In this document: positions 10,877-23,050 of the stretch, in pieces
Numbering within the stretch: the first letter of the stretch is position 1
How the letters are laid out: each line of letters begins with the position of its first letter
Origin: Viola odorata
Lineage: Eukaryota; Streptophyta; Magnoliopsida; Malpighiales; Violaceae
Assembly: GCA_963691705.1 (NCBI GenBank)
Contig: OY829539.1
Span: 19,762,407 to 19,826,406, forward strand
Direction of reading: 5' to 3'
Length of the DNA stretch: 64,000 bases
Program-made: the position numbers and the translations under genes
The notes under the pieces: generated by a model
Database searches by the model: none
What the model was told of the DNA's origin: nothing
The model's input: the letters and a program-made list of their open reading frames with translations, nothing else

Positions 10877-11159
10877 AGTCTATACATATTTTTTTTTTTT
10901 TAAATTTTTATTTTTATTCTCAATAATACATAAAACAATATTTGCACATATTAAAAGTGTGTGATGTATCTTGATACAGAGAGTAAGAAAAAGGATAAAG
11001 AAATTAATAGTTGTATTTGGAGGATCTTGTATTTTCTAAAGTAAGAGATTATTTTTCTTTTCTTTTTTTGGTATTTTTCTAGTTAGTAGATTTTCTTATA
11101 GTTATTTTTCCTACGAATTCTTACTATTCATAATACTTGTCATTTTATCTTTTCCAACG
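10877..11159. other. Intergenic
   Basis: AT-rich; no feature recognised. Confidence 0.4.
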
Positions 11160-11287
11160 GTAATGAAAGGCCAAACAATACAAAGGAAAGGCATGTCGTT
11201 ACGACATGTATCCTGTCGAACCGACTTAGAATCAAAGAGGTCTATAAATACTTCCCCCTCAGTCGGAAGGTACTTGCACACCCATAC
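11160..11287 (+). repeat. Left part of an older LTR split by the CRM-like element
   Basis: Contains TCTATAAATACTTCC (TATA box, about 11241) and CTCAGTCGGAAGG. Removing the 8.1-kb insertion would join it to 19420 onward, where CTCACTCTTCACTCC and TTTGACCATCGGAGC resemble the transcribed part of plant gypsy LTRs. The LTR-like character is inferred from the promoter layout. Confidence 0.45.
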
Positions 11288-12229
11288 TGATGTGATCCTG
11301 CCTAGGGTAAGTAGGCCGAATTACAATGGAGCTTATAGAGGATCTAGCCGAATCGAATTACCTAGCGACAACAAGATCACAAGGAAAGAAAAGACACGAA
11401 CAAGTAATATTTAGCGGAGAATTAAGGAAATATGTACCCGGAAATGATTAGGATTGATAAAGGATTGAAATTGATCACATGAGCATCCAAGAATTAATCC
11501 AAGCAAGTAGACATCCACGATCCTTGGAATAAGTATTTAATAGACCTTCATTCATTCAAGAAACTTGCCAAAATTACACATACAAATTCGAGGAATCCCC
11601 GAGCAATAATCGGAAGGAGTAATCTCAACTTGAACGATTTTTACTCAAGGAAAAGTGAGGAGTTTCAAGGCTTATGTGATACAAGAAGGAGTAATCTCAC
11701 TTGACTAATATCACTCAAAGTCTAAAAACTAAGGAGGAAAATGATACAAAGACATCTATATATAGTAGCATGCATTTTGGGCTTGAAAAGCCCAAAATTC
11801 GTACCCAAAACAGATGCTGGCGTGATCACGTTAAGGCCTTAGCGTGATCACGCCAGACAACTTTCCCTTAGCGTGATTCACGCCAACACCTTAGCGTGAT
11901 CACGCCAAGATGCCCAAAAATCCAAAATAGCATCCGAGAGTAGCGTGATTCGAAAACTCTTCACGTCAAGAGCTTGACGTGATTCACGCTAGCATCTTGG
12001 TCCTGGCGTGATCACGCTAAGGCCTTAACGTGATCACGCCAAGGATTTTGCCTTGGTTTGATGAACGGTTGCGTGGACAGCCTTTTCCTTGGCTTTGACG
12101 GGTTCTTCCTCTCTCATTTTGCCTTCTAACCATAGGGACAACCCTCTTGCTCTGCTTCGGGTGATCGGGCCTTATGGTACTAGGTCTCGAGTGTCAACAT
12201 TGGCTTCGGAAGGGTCCGTGATCGCATCA
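11288..12229 (-). repeat. 3' LTR of the CRM-like element (942 bp)
   Basis: Nearly identical to 18500-19419. It contains the array of GCGTGATCACGC palindromes and the last codons of the polyprotein (12229-12172). It keeps a 22-bp segment, including one GTGATCACG unit, that the 5' LTR lacks. Confidence 0.95.
11820..12053. repeat. Array of GCGTGATCACGC palindromes in the LTR
   Basis: At least nine copies or close variants of the word GCGTGATCACGC occur within about 235 bp, in both orientations. Variants include GCGTGATTCACGC and AACGTGATCACGCC, and some are joined by TTAAGGCCTTA. The equivalent array in the 5' LTR (about 19029-19230) is one unit shorter. Confidence 0.9.
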
Positions 12230-15200
12230 ACTCCTTCCCCTTCAAAAGGATTAGTCCTCGAATCCATGTCTTGAGGGTCCTCTTCATCTTCAGGGCAAAG
12301 GGACAGATCATTGACATTGAATGTACGGCTGATCTCTCCATATTCACTTGGAAGATCTAGAACATAGGCATTGGCGTCGATACGGCGGAGGATTTGAAAA
12401 GGCCCGTCCCCTCGTGGACTTAGCTTGCTTTGTCGTTCGCGGGGAAATTGATCTTTGCTCCAATGAAGCCACACCCATTGACCCGGTTCAAAGGAAGTAG
12501 GAATCTTGCCCTTATTGCGCTTGGCCATCTCCTTTTTCATTCATGCTTTCAATGCTTTTGCGGACTTGCTCATGGAGTTTCTTAACAACTGTAGCTTTGG
12601 AATTCCCATCTACACACTTAAGAGAGCTCAAGGGCAAAGGTGAGAGATCAAGAGGGGTCAAGGGTTTGAACCCGTAAACCACCTCAAAGGGGGAATAACC
12701 AATGGAGGAATGATAAGCATTATTATAAGCAAATTCAACAAAGGCCATACATTCTTCCCATTTGACTCCATATTTAGCAATCATGACACGAAGTAGTGAT
12801 CCTAAAGTCCTATTCACCACCTCCGTTTGGCCATCCGTTTGAGGATGACACGTGGTAGAGAAGAGGAGTTTAGTACCTAACTTCGCCCAAAGAGTTCGCC
12901 AAAAATGACTTAGGAACTTAGTGTCCCTATCACTTACAATACTCTTAGGCATACCATGTATTCTCACCACATGTTGGAAAAATAAAGAGGCAATGTGTGT
13001 AGCATCATGTGTTTTCGAACATGGTATGAAATGTGCCATTTTGGAGAAACGATCCACCACAACAAAGATAGAATCATTGCTATTCTTAGACCTAGGCAAG
13101 CCTAACACAAAGTCCATAGATAAATCAATCCAAGGATGTTGGGCAATAGGTAAAGGCATATGCACTGCATGATGCTTAGATGTGAACTTAGCAGTTTTGC
13201 ACACAATACATCGGTTCACAATGTTAGTCACATCTACTTTCATCCGTGGCCAATAGAAATGAGATTTTAAGGCATGCAACGTTTTAGTAATGCCAAAATG
13301 GCCACTCAAAGCCCCTCCATGAGCTTCCAACACAAGTAGTTCTCTAACATTAGAACGAGGCACACACAATCTATCATATTTGAACAAAAAATTATCGTGC
13401 CTAAAGAAATGCATGTGAGATCCACGAGCACAAGCCAAATATATATCACCGAAGTCCTCATCATTCTCATACAAGTCAATCAAATGAGAAAATCTAAATA
13501 TTTGTGCATCAAGGGAATTCAAGAGAGCATACCGTCGAGAAAGGGCGTCGGCTACCACATTCTCTTTGCCTTGTTTGTACTTGATAGTATAGGGAAATGC
13601 TTCAATGAATTCCACCCACTTGGCATGTCTTTTATTCAACTTGGCTTGGCCCTTAAGGAATTTAAGGCTTAGATGGTCGGTGTGGATGACGAATTGGTTA
13701 GTGAGGAGATAGTGCTCCCACACCATAAGTGCCCTCACCAAAGCATAGAGCTCCTTGTCGTACGTGGAGTAGTTGAGTTGGGCTCCGTTGAGTTTCTCGC
13801 TAAAATAGGCGATGGGACGACCCTCTTAGGTTAGGACCGCTCCAATGCCAACTCCACTTGCATCATATTCCAGCTCGAACACCTTAGTGAAGTCCGGCAA
13901 AGCCAAAATAGGGGACTTCGTGAGTCTCTCTTTGAGTTCTTGGAAAGCCTTGGCTTGTCGCTCTCCCCACTCGAAGGTGACATTCTTCTTGGTCAATTCG
14001 TTGAGGGGTGCGGCGATGGTTGAAAAATTGGGCACAAACCGACGGTAAAAACTTGCAAGGCCATGGAAGGACCTTACTTCTCCAACATTATTGGGAATTG
14101 GCCAATCTCGGATGGCTTTCACCTTATCCTCGTCAACTTGGACGCCACCTACACTCACAACAAAGCCTAGAAAGTGAACTCGTTCCAAGCAAAATTCGCA
14201 CTTAGCAAATTTAGCATATAGTCGGTGTGTGCGTAAAGTGTCAAATATGGCACGCAAATGGAACACATGTTCTTCGAGAGATGAACTATACACAAGAATG
14301 TCATCAAAGTATACCACAACATACTTTCCAATAAAATTACGCAAGACATGATTCATTAATCTCATGAAGGTACTAGGAGCATTGGATAGACCGAATGGCA
14401 TTACCAACCATTCATACAAACCGTGCTTGGTTTTGAAGGCGGTTTTCCACTCGTCACCCTCATGCATCCGGATTTGGTGATATCCGCTCATGAGATCAAT
14501 TTTGGAGTAGATTTGGCTCCCGCTTAGTTCATCAAGCATGTCATCGAGGCGTGGAATGGGATGTCGATACCTCACGGTGATCTTGTTGATGGCCCTACAA
14601 TCAACGCACATCCTCCACGTCCCATCTTTCTTAGGCACGAGCAACACGGGCACGGCGCAAGGTGACATGCTCTCCCGGATGTAGCCTTTGCGCAACAAAT
14701 CTTCCACTTGTCTTTGAAGCTCCTTCGTCTCCTCGGGATTACATCGGTAAGCCGGCCTATTTGGTAAGGCCGCTCCGGGTATCAAGTCAATCTTGTGTTC
14801 TATCCCACGAATTGGAGGAAGGCCACTTGGCATTTCAGATGGAAAGACATCGTCATATTCCTGCAAAAGAGAAACAAGGGAACTTGGTAGAGAAGAAGGG
14901 GGGTTAGTGCCAATTTCCAAGCAATGTGCCTTGTATCGAAGTACAAGACACACTTTATTAGAAAATAAAGTTCGCCTCACATCCTTACCCCTCGCTATCA
15001 CACTCAAGTGTTTATGCTCACTCTCTCTACCATGCTTGCTTTTTTCATGGCGGGTATTCGACTCTCCCTTTGTTTTCTTTCCTCTCCTCTCTTGTGTTTT
15101 CATCTCATGACTCACATTTTTCTCTCCTCTTTGTGCATGCTCACTTTTTTCATGCACGCTATTTTCCTCATTCACACACCTTACTTTCTTCTCTCCACTC

Positions 15201-17284
15201 TTTTCCCTCATTTTCTTCATGATTTGGAACTCGGCACTTGCCTTTTCCATATGCAATCGATCCTTAAGAACTTGAGCGGGTGAAAGTGGAGGAATTCTAA
15301 ACTTCTTCCCATGGTGAGTGAGGTGAATCTTGTTGGTTCGGCCATCATGCACTACCCAACAATCGAATTGCCATGGCCGACCAAGGATGAGATGGCTAGC
15401 ATCCATGGGAGCCACGTCACACAATCTCTCATCCTCATAACTACCTACTTTGAAGGCAACAATAACTTGTTCCTTCACCTTTTCTTCTCCATCATCACTA
15501 AACCAATGTAAGGAATAAGGATTAGGGTGGGGTGTTGTGGGCAACCCAAGCTTGAAAACTAACAAATAGCTTGCCACATCCACCACAATTCCATTATCAA
15601 CAATAAGAGATGCGACCTTACCATTGATTTCACACCGAGAATGGAAGAGATTCTCCCGTTGATCTTTGTTGGCAACCTCCTCCTTCGCATGAGCATTCAT
15701 GCTCCTCCTCACAACTAGAGTCATGGTGGCTGCCGGAACTACCTCTTCTTCACTACTCTCGGTCTCCTCCCTCTTTGCCTCTTTCTCATCATCACTTGTC
15801 TCAATTTCACTCTCCGTTTCATAGTTGCCCTCTCGGATCACCACTACTCTCCGATTTGGACATTCGGACGCAATGTGACCCCTTCCTTGGCACCGGAAGC
15901 ATTGGACATTAGATGAGAATTTTCTTGGTTGGGTAGGGTTGGTAGGTGGGTTAGGAGTTGTTTTTGGTGGGAGTTTTGAGAGATTACTTTTAGTGTAGGG
16001 GGTGTAGGGTTTAGGAGAGGGTGTATCGGTTTTGGAGTCTTTTGGTTTAAAGGGTTCTTTGGAATAAGACTTCCAAGGTGTCTTTGGGGATGAGGAAAAG
16101 GCTTGTGTCTTGCTTGGGTAGGACTTCTTCTTGGTGGCTTCATATGCTTCCACTTTTATGGCATAGTGAAGCATAGATTGTAGGTGATCGAGCTCCTTCA
16201 ACTCAAGCTTGTACCTAATACGCTCGTTGAGACCATTGAGGAACCATGCCATAGTGACTTCTTCACCCTCCTCGGTGTTGGTCTTGATTAGGAGTTCCTC
16301 TAGCTCGTTGAAGTATTCCCCTACGGACTTAGAACCTTGCTTGAGACCTTGCAACTTGTTTTGCAAGTCTCTCTTGTGATGTGCGGGTACAAACCTTGCT
16401 CTCATCACCCTTTTCATCTCTTCCCAATCTTGGATAGCATCCACTTCTCCTCTCTCTCTGCACACTTTCTCCCACCAACTAACGGCATAGTCTTCAAACT
16501 CCATTGCCGCTAGCTTAATCTTCTTCTCTTCCAAATACCGATGACAATTGAAGATTCGTTGAATTTTCCCTTCCCACTTAAGGTACTCCGAAGGATCGGT
16601 GGAGCCCCTAAAGGTAGGAATTTGTACCTTAATCCCGCTCAACTTGTCATCAACCCTAGGCTCTTGTGGCCTCTCTTCATGTTCAACAAACTGTGACCCA
16701 TGACCCCTTTGGCGTCTTCCCCTCGTTCGGCGGGTCACCTCATCAAACTCGGCATTCACTCCCTCATAAGGATCCTCATAGTACTCTCGAGTATGTCGGG
16801 GTGTGGTAAGGGCATGGAAATGAGGGGCTTTGGGTCGGCTACTAGAAGCATGAAAATCTTCGGGCCCTCGGCTGCCTTGCTCGTATTTCTTCCTTATCTC
16901 TTTCATTTGCTCTTCCGAAATGGCCAACCCCGGAGGGGAAACAAATGGCTTTCGGGTATCCTCCTTCTTGGGAGTATTTTTCAGCAACCCAACTCTTTCT
17001 CCTACACTTTGATGACCCTCCGATTCAGTTTCAACGTGGACACGTTCAGTGAGAGGCGTTTGGTGCGCCTTAGGTGGAAGGGTCTTTGGAGGTGTTGCAT
17101 GAGGAGGAACATGGGAAGGCTTCTCATCCCCTCTACCACTAGACTTGATTGTTTCCTCCAACAACGAAAGACGATCCTCCGTTCTAACCATGGAAGCCTT
17201 CAATTCTCCCAAGGCTGTCAAGACTTGGTCAAGGGCTTCGGCACTTCGACTACCACTAGAACTAGGTCTACTTCTCCCGGACAT
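12172..17284 (-). pseudogene. Gag-pol polyprotein of the CRM-like element (nonsense + frameshift)
   Basis: The likely start is MSGRSRPSSSG at 17284, chosen over the upstream in-frame ATG (17395) because the extra 37 residues come from the poly-T leader. In order: a retrotransposon gag domain with SWWEKVCRERG and GEYFNELEEL; a zinc knuckle CFRCQGRGHIASEC; a protease-like segment with IVDNGIVVDVAS (the usual glycine or serine after the aspartate is asparagine); reverse transcriptase with YFDDILVYS; RNase H from ELEYDASG; an integrase H2C2 zinc domain ending CIVCKTAK; and the integrase core with [18 protein letters not shown] and the glutamate in [12 protein letters not shown] codon (13828-13826) interrupts RNase H. 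An extra A in the A5 run at 12533-12537 shifts the frame near the integrase C-terminus. The last 19 codons lie inside the 3' LTR. All other motifs look intact. Confidence 0.9.
12230..12244 (-). other. Polypurine tract
   Basis: On the minus strand TGAAGGGGAAGGAGT lies directly before the 3' LTR start, where plus-strand DNA synthesis is primed. It also codes for part of the polyprotein tail. Confidence 0.8.
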
Positions 17285-18485
17285 CTTAGAATTCAACTTC
17301 TTTCTTTCTTTCTTTCTTTCTTTTTTTTTTTTTTTATACCTACAAAAATGGAAACAACGAGATATATATACGTTAGTAAATAAACTCTCCCTCACGTGTT
17401 TAAACTCTCGTGTTTAGGTGTTTATCTCTCGAAAAAGTCAGGCTCACAAACACTCAACTTCGTGTTTTTCCTTGTACCTGCACACTTAAACAAGAGTTAG
17501 TAAAACAATTCACTCCCTCACGTGTTTAAACGCTCGTGTTTGATCACTCGAAAAAATTGGCCTCACAATCACTCAATTATCTTTCACACACCAAGCTTGC
17601 TCTCCACACAATTCTTTGCTTCAAACAAACTTAGGATTCTCTTGCCAATGCTCAAGTGATGGAAACAAAAGGAAGTAGAACACAACAAGACTCAAAAGAT
17701 TTACAAGGACTCAAGGAAAAAGGAAAGGAAGATTTTCGGAAATTTCCAAGGAAATTCAAAATTTCCAATTTTGGGAGGGAAATTTGGAATTTCCGTAGGA
17801 AAGGAAAGGATGATGGAAAATTATGAATTAAAGAAGTAAAAGACTCAAGGAAATATTTAGAAAGGTATTGAAAAGGACTTGGAGGTTTAGGACTTGAATA
17901 TTTTAAGTTTAAGACTCAAAAGGTTTAAGACTCAAGTTTAGTATTTTTAATAGTTTAGGACTTGAGTGTTTAGGACTTAAATAAATAGAAAAAGGTTCCT
18001 GAACCAAGGAGAAGGGAAGGACGTGCTGGGCTGGTTAGGAAAAGTGGGTTTATTTGGTTGAAATTAGACTTTGGTTGGACTATTTAGTTTCTTTTTAGTC
18101 AAATTGTCAAAGAAAGGATGAGGTGTCTCAAGCATTTAATGCAATGGATTAGGGTAATTGACCCTTGATGAGAGTGTTGGCCGGCCAAGTGGGGAGGAAA
18201 ATAATTAATTATTTTGTTAAACACTTGGTAATGTTCTTTTGCAACACAATTTGGATCAAAAAGGACTATGGCCAAGAACACTAAGAACAAATGAAGAACA
18301 CCTCAATTTCACCCAAATGATTTTGTTCCAATTTTAAGAATTTTGTTTTACCAAATTGATTACAACCAACAATCAAAGGCCCACTTGAAATATTTTCCGA
18401 AAGTGACGGACGAAACTCAAGATATCAAGAAAGATAGGTTCTAACACTATTAACAAAACTAGACGAATTCGATAGGCGGCCAAAA
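17285..18485 (-). other. 5' leader of the CRM-like element
   Basis: Untranslated region between primer-binding site and gag start. It contains a (CTTT)n/poly-T tract (17300-17335 on the plus strand) and repeated short motifs such as GACTCAAG and TTTAGGACTTGA (17860-17980). No coding potential is convincing. Confidence 0.7.
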
Positions 18486-18497
18486 GCTCCGCTACCA
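18486..18497 (-). other. Primer-binding site
   Basis: On the minus strand TGGTAGCGGAGC, two bases after the 5' LTR end. It matches the initiator methionine tRNA complement TGGTATCAGAGC at 10 of 12 positions. The copia element at 47842 has the identical 12-mer. Confidence 0.75.
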
Positions 18498-18499
18498 CT

Positions 18500-19419
18500 T
18501 GATGTGATCCTGCCTAGGGTAAGTAGGCCGAATTACAATGGAGCTTATAGAGGATCTAGCCGAATCGAATTACCTAGCGACAACAAGATCACAAGGAAAG
18601 AAAAGACACGAACAAGTAATATTTAGCGGAGAATTAAGGAAATATGTACCCGGAAATGATTAGGATTGATAAAGGATTGAAATTGATCACATGAGCATCC
18701 AAGAATTAATCCAAGCAAGTAGACATCCACGATACTTGGAATAAGTATTTAATAGACCTTCATTCATTCAAGAAACTTGCCAAAATTACACATACAAATT
18801 CGAGGAATCCCCGAGCAATAATCGGAAGGAGTAATCTCAACTTGAACGATTTTTACTCAAGGAAAAGTGAGGAGTTTCAAGGCTTATGTGATACAAGAAG
18901 GAGTAATCTCACTTGACTAATATCACTCAAAGTCTAAAAACTAAGGAGGAAAATGATACAAAGACATCTATATATAGTAGCATGCATTTTGGGCTTGAAA
19001 AGCCCAAAATTCGTACCCAAAACAGATGCTGGCGTGATCACGTTAAGGCCTTAGCGTGATCACGCCAGACAACTTTCCCTTAGCGTGATTCACGCCAACA
19101 CCTTAGCGTGATCACGCCAAGATGCCCAAAAATCCAAAATAGCATCCGAGAGTAGCGTGATTCGAAAACTCTTCACGTCAAGAGCTTGACGTGATTCACG
19201 CTAGCATCTTGGTCCTGGCGTGATCACGCCAAGGATTTTGCCTTGGTTTGATGAACAGTTGCGTGGACAGCCTTTTCCTTGGCTTTGACGGGGTCTTCCT
19301 CTCTCATTTTGCCTTCTAACCATAGGGACAACCCTCTTGCTCTGCTTCGGGTGATCGGGCCTTGTGGTACTAGGTCTCGAGTGTCAACATTGGCTTCGGA
19401 AGGGTCCGTGATCGCATCA
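18500..19419 (-). repeat. 5' LTR of the CRM-like element (920 bp)
   Basis: Copy of 11288-12229 with four substitutions and a 22-bp deletion between GTGATCACG repeats. It carries the promoter of the element. Confidence 0.95.
18968..18976 (-). promoter_or_regulatory. TATA box of the 5' LTR
   Basis: TATATATAG on the minus strand, about 470 bp before the end of the LTR. It is the best promoter candidate for the genomic RNA; the palindrome array lies upstream of it. Confidence 0.55.
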
Positions 19420-19720
19420 ACTCACTCTTCACTCCAAGCAAATATACTCTTATACTCTTACTAATTTGACCATCGGAGCTTCTATACCGAAAGCCTCCTC
19501 GGGTGCTTTTCAGGTACCATGTGGCAGAACAGAACCAGATCTCGATCTACCCATCAATCATACCTCCACCTCAGCATATCCTTTACAGAATTACCCTCAC
19601 CCTTACATAGGAATATCACCAACTATTTTAAAGATAATGATTTTCCTTTACATTTTACCATTTCGAGGGGAAAATAGGGGAAAATGTTTTCTAAAGTCAA
19701 TTCTAAACTCGTAGGATTCC
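19420..19720 (+). repeat. Right part of the older split LTR
   Basis: Continues 11160-11287 across the insertion. CTCACTCTTCACTCC, TTTGACCATCGGAGC and a CAGGTACC block are present. The right boundary is not defined, and the rest up to about 20190 is probably the promoter region of the LSI2-like gene. Confidence 0.4.
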
Positions 19721-20198
19721 CTGATTCTATACTTATCAAAACAAGACACTCCTAGAAATTTAGGATTAACTTGAAAAAGAAATCTCAGATTAACTCATGC
19801 GAAACGCCTCCTAATTATAATTTTTTTATATATATATACTCTGTGAAAAAATCAATAAAGAGAAAATGAAGAAAAGATAATTTTCAGGGAAAATAAAATA
19901 TGAAAACTTCCAAGTCCAAAACCCTGAGATTTGCTGGCTTTTCTATTAATGGATAGGGCCATAGGGGAAAACTAAAGTTGTGGATGATAGCTGCCGACTG
20001 GGTTTCTAAATTACAAATAATAATTTCATTTGATTCCAACGTTATAAACTCAAACATCAAAATTAGACACGCAATGTGGATTTTGGGGTTACTCTGAGCA
20101 TGATTGCCGTCTCTCTCACTCTCCCAGTTTAAAATTATTTGACGGTGCAGAGTCGACCTGAAATATCATTTTTTAAAAGTAAATCTCTCTGTATTCTA

Positions 20199-20406
20199 AT
20201 GGCAATCATTGTCAGAGTCGGATTTTGATCAATCAATTAATCAATTCAGTATCGAGTTACTAAACAAGGGAGGTGGCATTTCGGAAGATTGGCAGATGGG
20301 TCTTGGCTTCTGTTGTTGCTGTCAGCTCTTCTACTCCAGTCAACGTTACCAAATAGAGGAGACCCGTAGAAAGAGCAAGAGGAAGTTCCAACCTGTTAGT
20401 TTCAGG
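20199..20406 (+). other. Possible 5' untranslated exon of LSI2-like gene 1
   Basis: GC-richer than its surroundings and ends TTTCAG|GTGAGA at 20406, a good donor. An acceptor is expected shortly before the ATG at 21068. The short ORF in it (20209) has no recognisable motif. Assignment as 5' UTR exon is inference from spacing. Confidence 0.4.
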
Positions 20407-21067
20407 TGAGATCATGATCATGTTGGTATTCTACATTTGGGTTTTCTTTGATTTCTGATATCTCCATGCTGTTAGGTTATCTGCCTATTTAATGTTATCG
20501 TTTGATGGTGTTTTCAGATATTTGAATCTAAGCTCATAGAACAAATTTCCTATTTTGATGTGAAATATACTTGTTTTTATATTGAGTTACATTACATCAT
20601 AAAAAGTAAATCTTGAATTTGGGTTTTGCGTGTTGTTTATGATGCTTACTTCTGGTAGAATATTGGTTTTTATGAGATGGCATTCAACAACTGATCTTTA
20701 TTTTTTGTTGACTCAGCTCTGCTTTCTCGTATACCTCTAAATTAGTTGAAAATGTCCCTTTCTGATTTGTTAAAGTTACTCTTTCACATTGCTAGGCTTT
20801 CGATGTAGGTCTCTGAAAACCTGCTATGTGGATTCGTAGCACTCCATATGTTTGGTTCTTGTTCAATGAAAACTTTTGTACCCTTTTAGTTTTCCTAACT
20901 TTTTCTATAACATGCTACAGCTACAGGTGTCGTTTGACATAGTGATCGCATCCACCTCATTTTCTTGCACTTCTTAAATTCGGAGCAGAGTGAGAGTTCT
21001 GAGTAATTGTTTTAAATTTTTGAGCCTTGATATCTGTGTTAGAATTTGATGCTATCTAACTGCAAAA

Positions 21068-23050
21068 ATGGCCATGGCTCCGACAGCCAAAGTTGTTCTT
21101 GGCTCAATTGCCTTTGCAATATTCTGGGTGCTGGCAGTTTTTCCTGCTGTCCCTTTTCTACCAATTGGGAGGACTGCAGGGTCCCTCCTAGGAGCTATGT
21201 TGATGGTTATCTTCCATGTCTTAACTCCAGACCAGGCATATGCTGCAATTGACCTCCCAATCCTAGGCCTTCTCTTTGGGACTATGGTTGTAAGTGTTTA
21301 TCTTGAGAGTGCAGATATGTTCAAATACTTGGGTAAGTTGCTCTCATGGAAGAGCAAGGGACCTCGAGACTTGCTTTGTCGAATTTGCCTGATTTCTGCC
21401 ATTTCAAGTGCCCTTTTCACCAATGATACCTCTTGTGTGGTTTTGACTGAATTTGTATTGAAAGTTGCAAGGCAGCACAATCTGCCTCCTCATCCATTTC
21501 TACTTGCACTTGCCTCTAGTGCAAATATTGGATCTTCAGCCACTCCCATCGGAAACCCTCAAAATCTGGTTATAGCTGTTCTGAGCAATATTTCATTCAT
21601 GGACTTTGTTTTTGGAATTCTCCCTTCCACGCTAGTGGGAATTATGGTCAATATTGTAATTCTTATGTGTATGTTCTGGAAGTTGTTATCATCTCCTCAG
21701 AAGGATGAAGAAGATGCAACTCCAGAAGTTGTTGCGGATGAGGATGTTAGCTCTCATCGTTTTTCACCTGCCACCTTGTCACATTTAACATCCTTGAATT
21801 CTCAAGAATGGAACTCTAGATTGGAATCTACGACCATGCCAAGCTCTCTCAACACTAATACCCACATAAACCACACTGAGACTCTTAGAAATCGAGTCAG
21901 TTCGATGGAGAGTGAAATAAACAGTTTGCCTGGTAGTGCGCATGAGTCTGCAAGGAATTCAAATGCATCGAAGGAGGCAACAACTGATGATGCTTCTCAT
22001 AAAAAGGAGGAAAGTATTTCTTCAGACAGGGTTGTGTTAGGCCATAGATCAAGAGAGACTTCTGTGCAGTTGTCAGAAGGGAAGGAGGATTTCAGCACAA
22101 AGTGGAAAAGGATCTTGTGGAAATCATGTGTTTACCTTATTACTATAGGCATGTTGGTTGCTTTGGTTATGGGTCTGAATATGTCGTGGACTGCAATTAC
22201 TGCTGCACTTGCTCTTGTGGTTCTTGATTTCAAGGATGCTCGGCCATGCCTCGAGAAGGTAAGATCTAACTAATGGTGCTGTTTTTTATTTCTTTATACT
22301 TTGTATTGACTACATTGAACAATGTTCTACGAATCTGAATTGCGTTTAGGAGAATATGTACTCATCTATGTATATTTTTGCTTCTTTGACCAGGTCTCGT
22401 ATTCTCTGTTGATTTTCTTTTGTGGGATGTTTATCACTGTTGATGGCTTTAACAAAACTGGAATTCCAAGTACTCTTTGGGATTTAATGGAGCCTTACGC
22501 GCACATCGACCATGCTGCCGGTAAAGCAGTTCTTGCACTTGTCATACTTGTGCTGTCAAATTTGGCTTCAAACGTTCCTACAGGTATGCTGATATCTCCA
22601 TTCCTTGCACGCTTGCTTTATTTTTTTCAGAGGAATCCGGACTCTAAAGCTTTGCATGACTGACTCTTTTTTCGGTCAAATCTTATAACTTTCTGTTGGC
22701 TTCCTGTGAACAAATTGTAAGCGTTTTAGGATCCCTTTTTCCTGTGTATCAAAGCTTTGCAACTTCAACATGTTTATGTTTTGTTAGTTCTGTTGCTTGG
22801 AGCACGAGTCGCAGCATCCGCCGCTGCAGTTTCTCCATCTGATGAGAAAAAAGCGTGGCTCATTTTAGCTTGGGTGAGCACCGTAGCCGGAAACCTCTCG
22901 CTGTTGGGGTCAGCTGCCAATTTGATTGTCTGCGAGCAAGCACGGAGCACTCCACATTTGGCTTACAACTTATCTTTCTGGAGGCACCTTAAATTTGGAG
23001 TTCCATCCACTATTCTGGTCACTGCTATTGGTATGCTACTCATAAGATGA
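21068..23050 (+). CDS. LSI2-like silicon/arsenite efflux transporter (copy 1, intact)
   Basis: Predicted to be a plasma-membrane, proton-coupled anion efflux carrier of the ArsB/NhaD-type ion transporter superfamily, like rice Lsi2, which exports silicic acid and arsenite. Three exons: 21068-22258, 22394-22583 and 22788-23050. Introns start GTAAGA and GTATGC and end CCAG and TTAG, and all junctions keep the frame, giving 547 residues. The N-terminus has the family block [19 protein letters not shown] (31-49). The conserved FTNDTSC (117-123) and [14 protein letters not shown] (157-170) form the substrate/ion core. The second half carries [18 protein letters not shown] and SNLASNVPT. About ten membrane segments flank a long Ser/Thr-rich central loop (about 210-360), much longer than in copy 2. 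The start is the first ATG of the conserved N-terminus. The exact substrate (Si, As, B or other anion) cannot be told from sequence. Confidence 0.9.

Larger units (their letters stand above)
11288..19419 (-). mobile_element. Nearly complete Ty3/gypsy retrotransposon, CRM-like
   Basis: An 8132-bp minus-strand element with LTRs at 18500-19419 (5') and 11288-12229 (3'), a primer-binding site at 18486-18497, a purine tract at 12230-12244 and a full gag-pol frame between. LTR ends are TGATGCGATC...ACATCA on the minus strand. My alignment of the LTRs gives four substitutions and one 22-bp indel over about 920 aligned bases, so insertion is recent. The polyprotein reading frame continues into the 3' LTR and stops at 12172, a layout known in CRM (centromeric) chromoviruses. 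Integrase and reverse transcriptase motifs are also CRM-like. It is currently defective through one nonsense codon and one frameshift. No matching target duplication was found: flanking bases are CATAC on the left and ACTCA on the right. Confidence 0.85.

Noticed and set aside
11163..11414. 83-codon ORF crossing the left LTR boundary of the CRM-like element
   Set aside because: It spans the junction of two repeats; chance frame.
12512..12540. Programmed ribosomal frameshift in the gypsy polyprotein
   Set aside because: The shift occurs near the integrase C-terminus in a plain A5 run without the usual slippery heptamer and in a gene that also has a nonsense codon; a one-base insertion is simpler.
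16700..17383. 227-codon plus-strand ORF
   Set aside because: Antisense shadow of the gypsy gag region.
11283..19424. 5-bp target duplication for the CRM-like element
   Set aside because: Flanks CATAC and ACTCA do not match, and shifting the LTR ends by a few bases does not restore a match.
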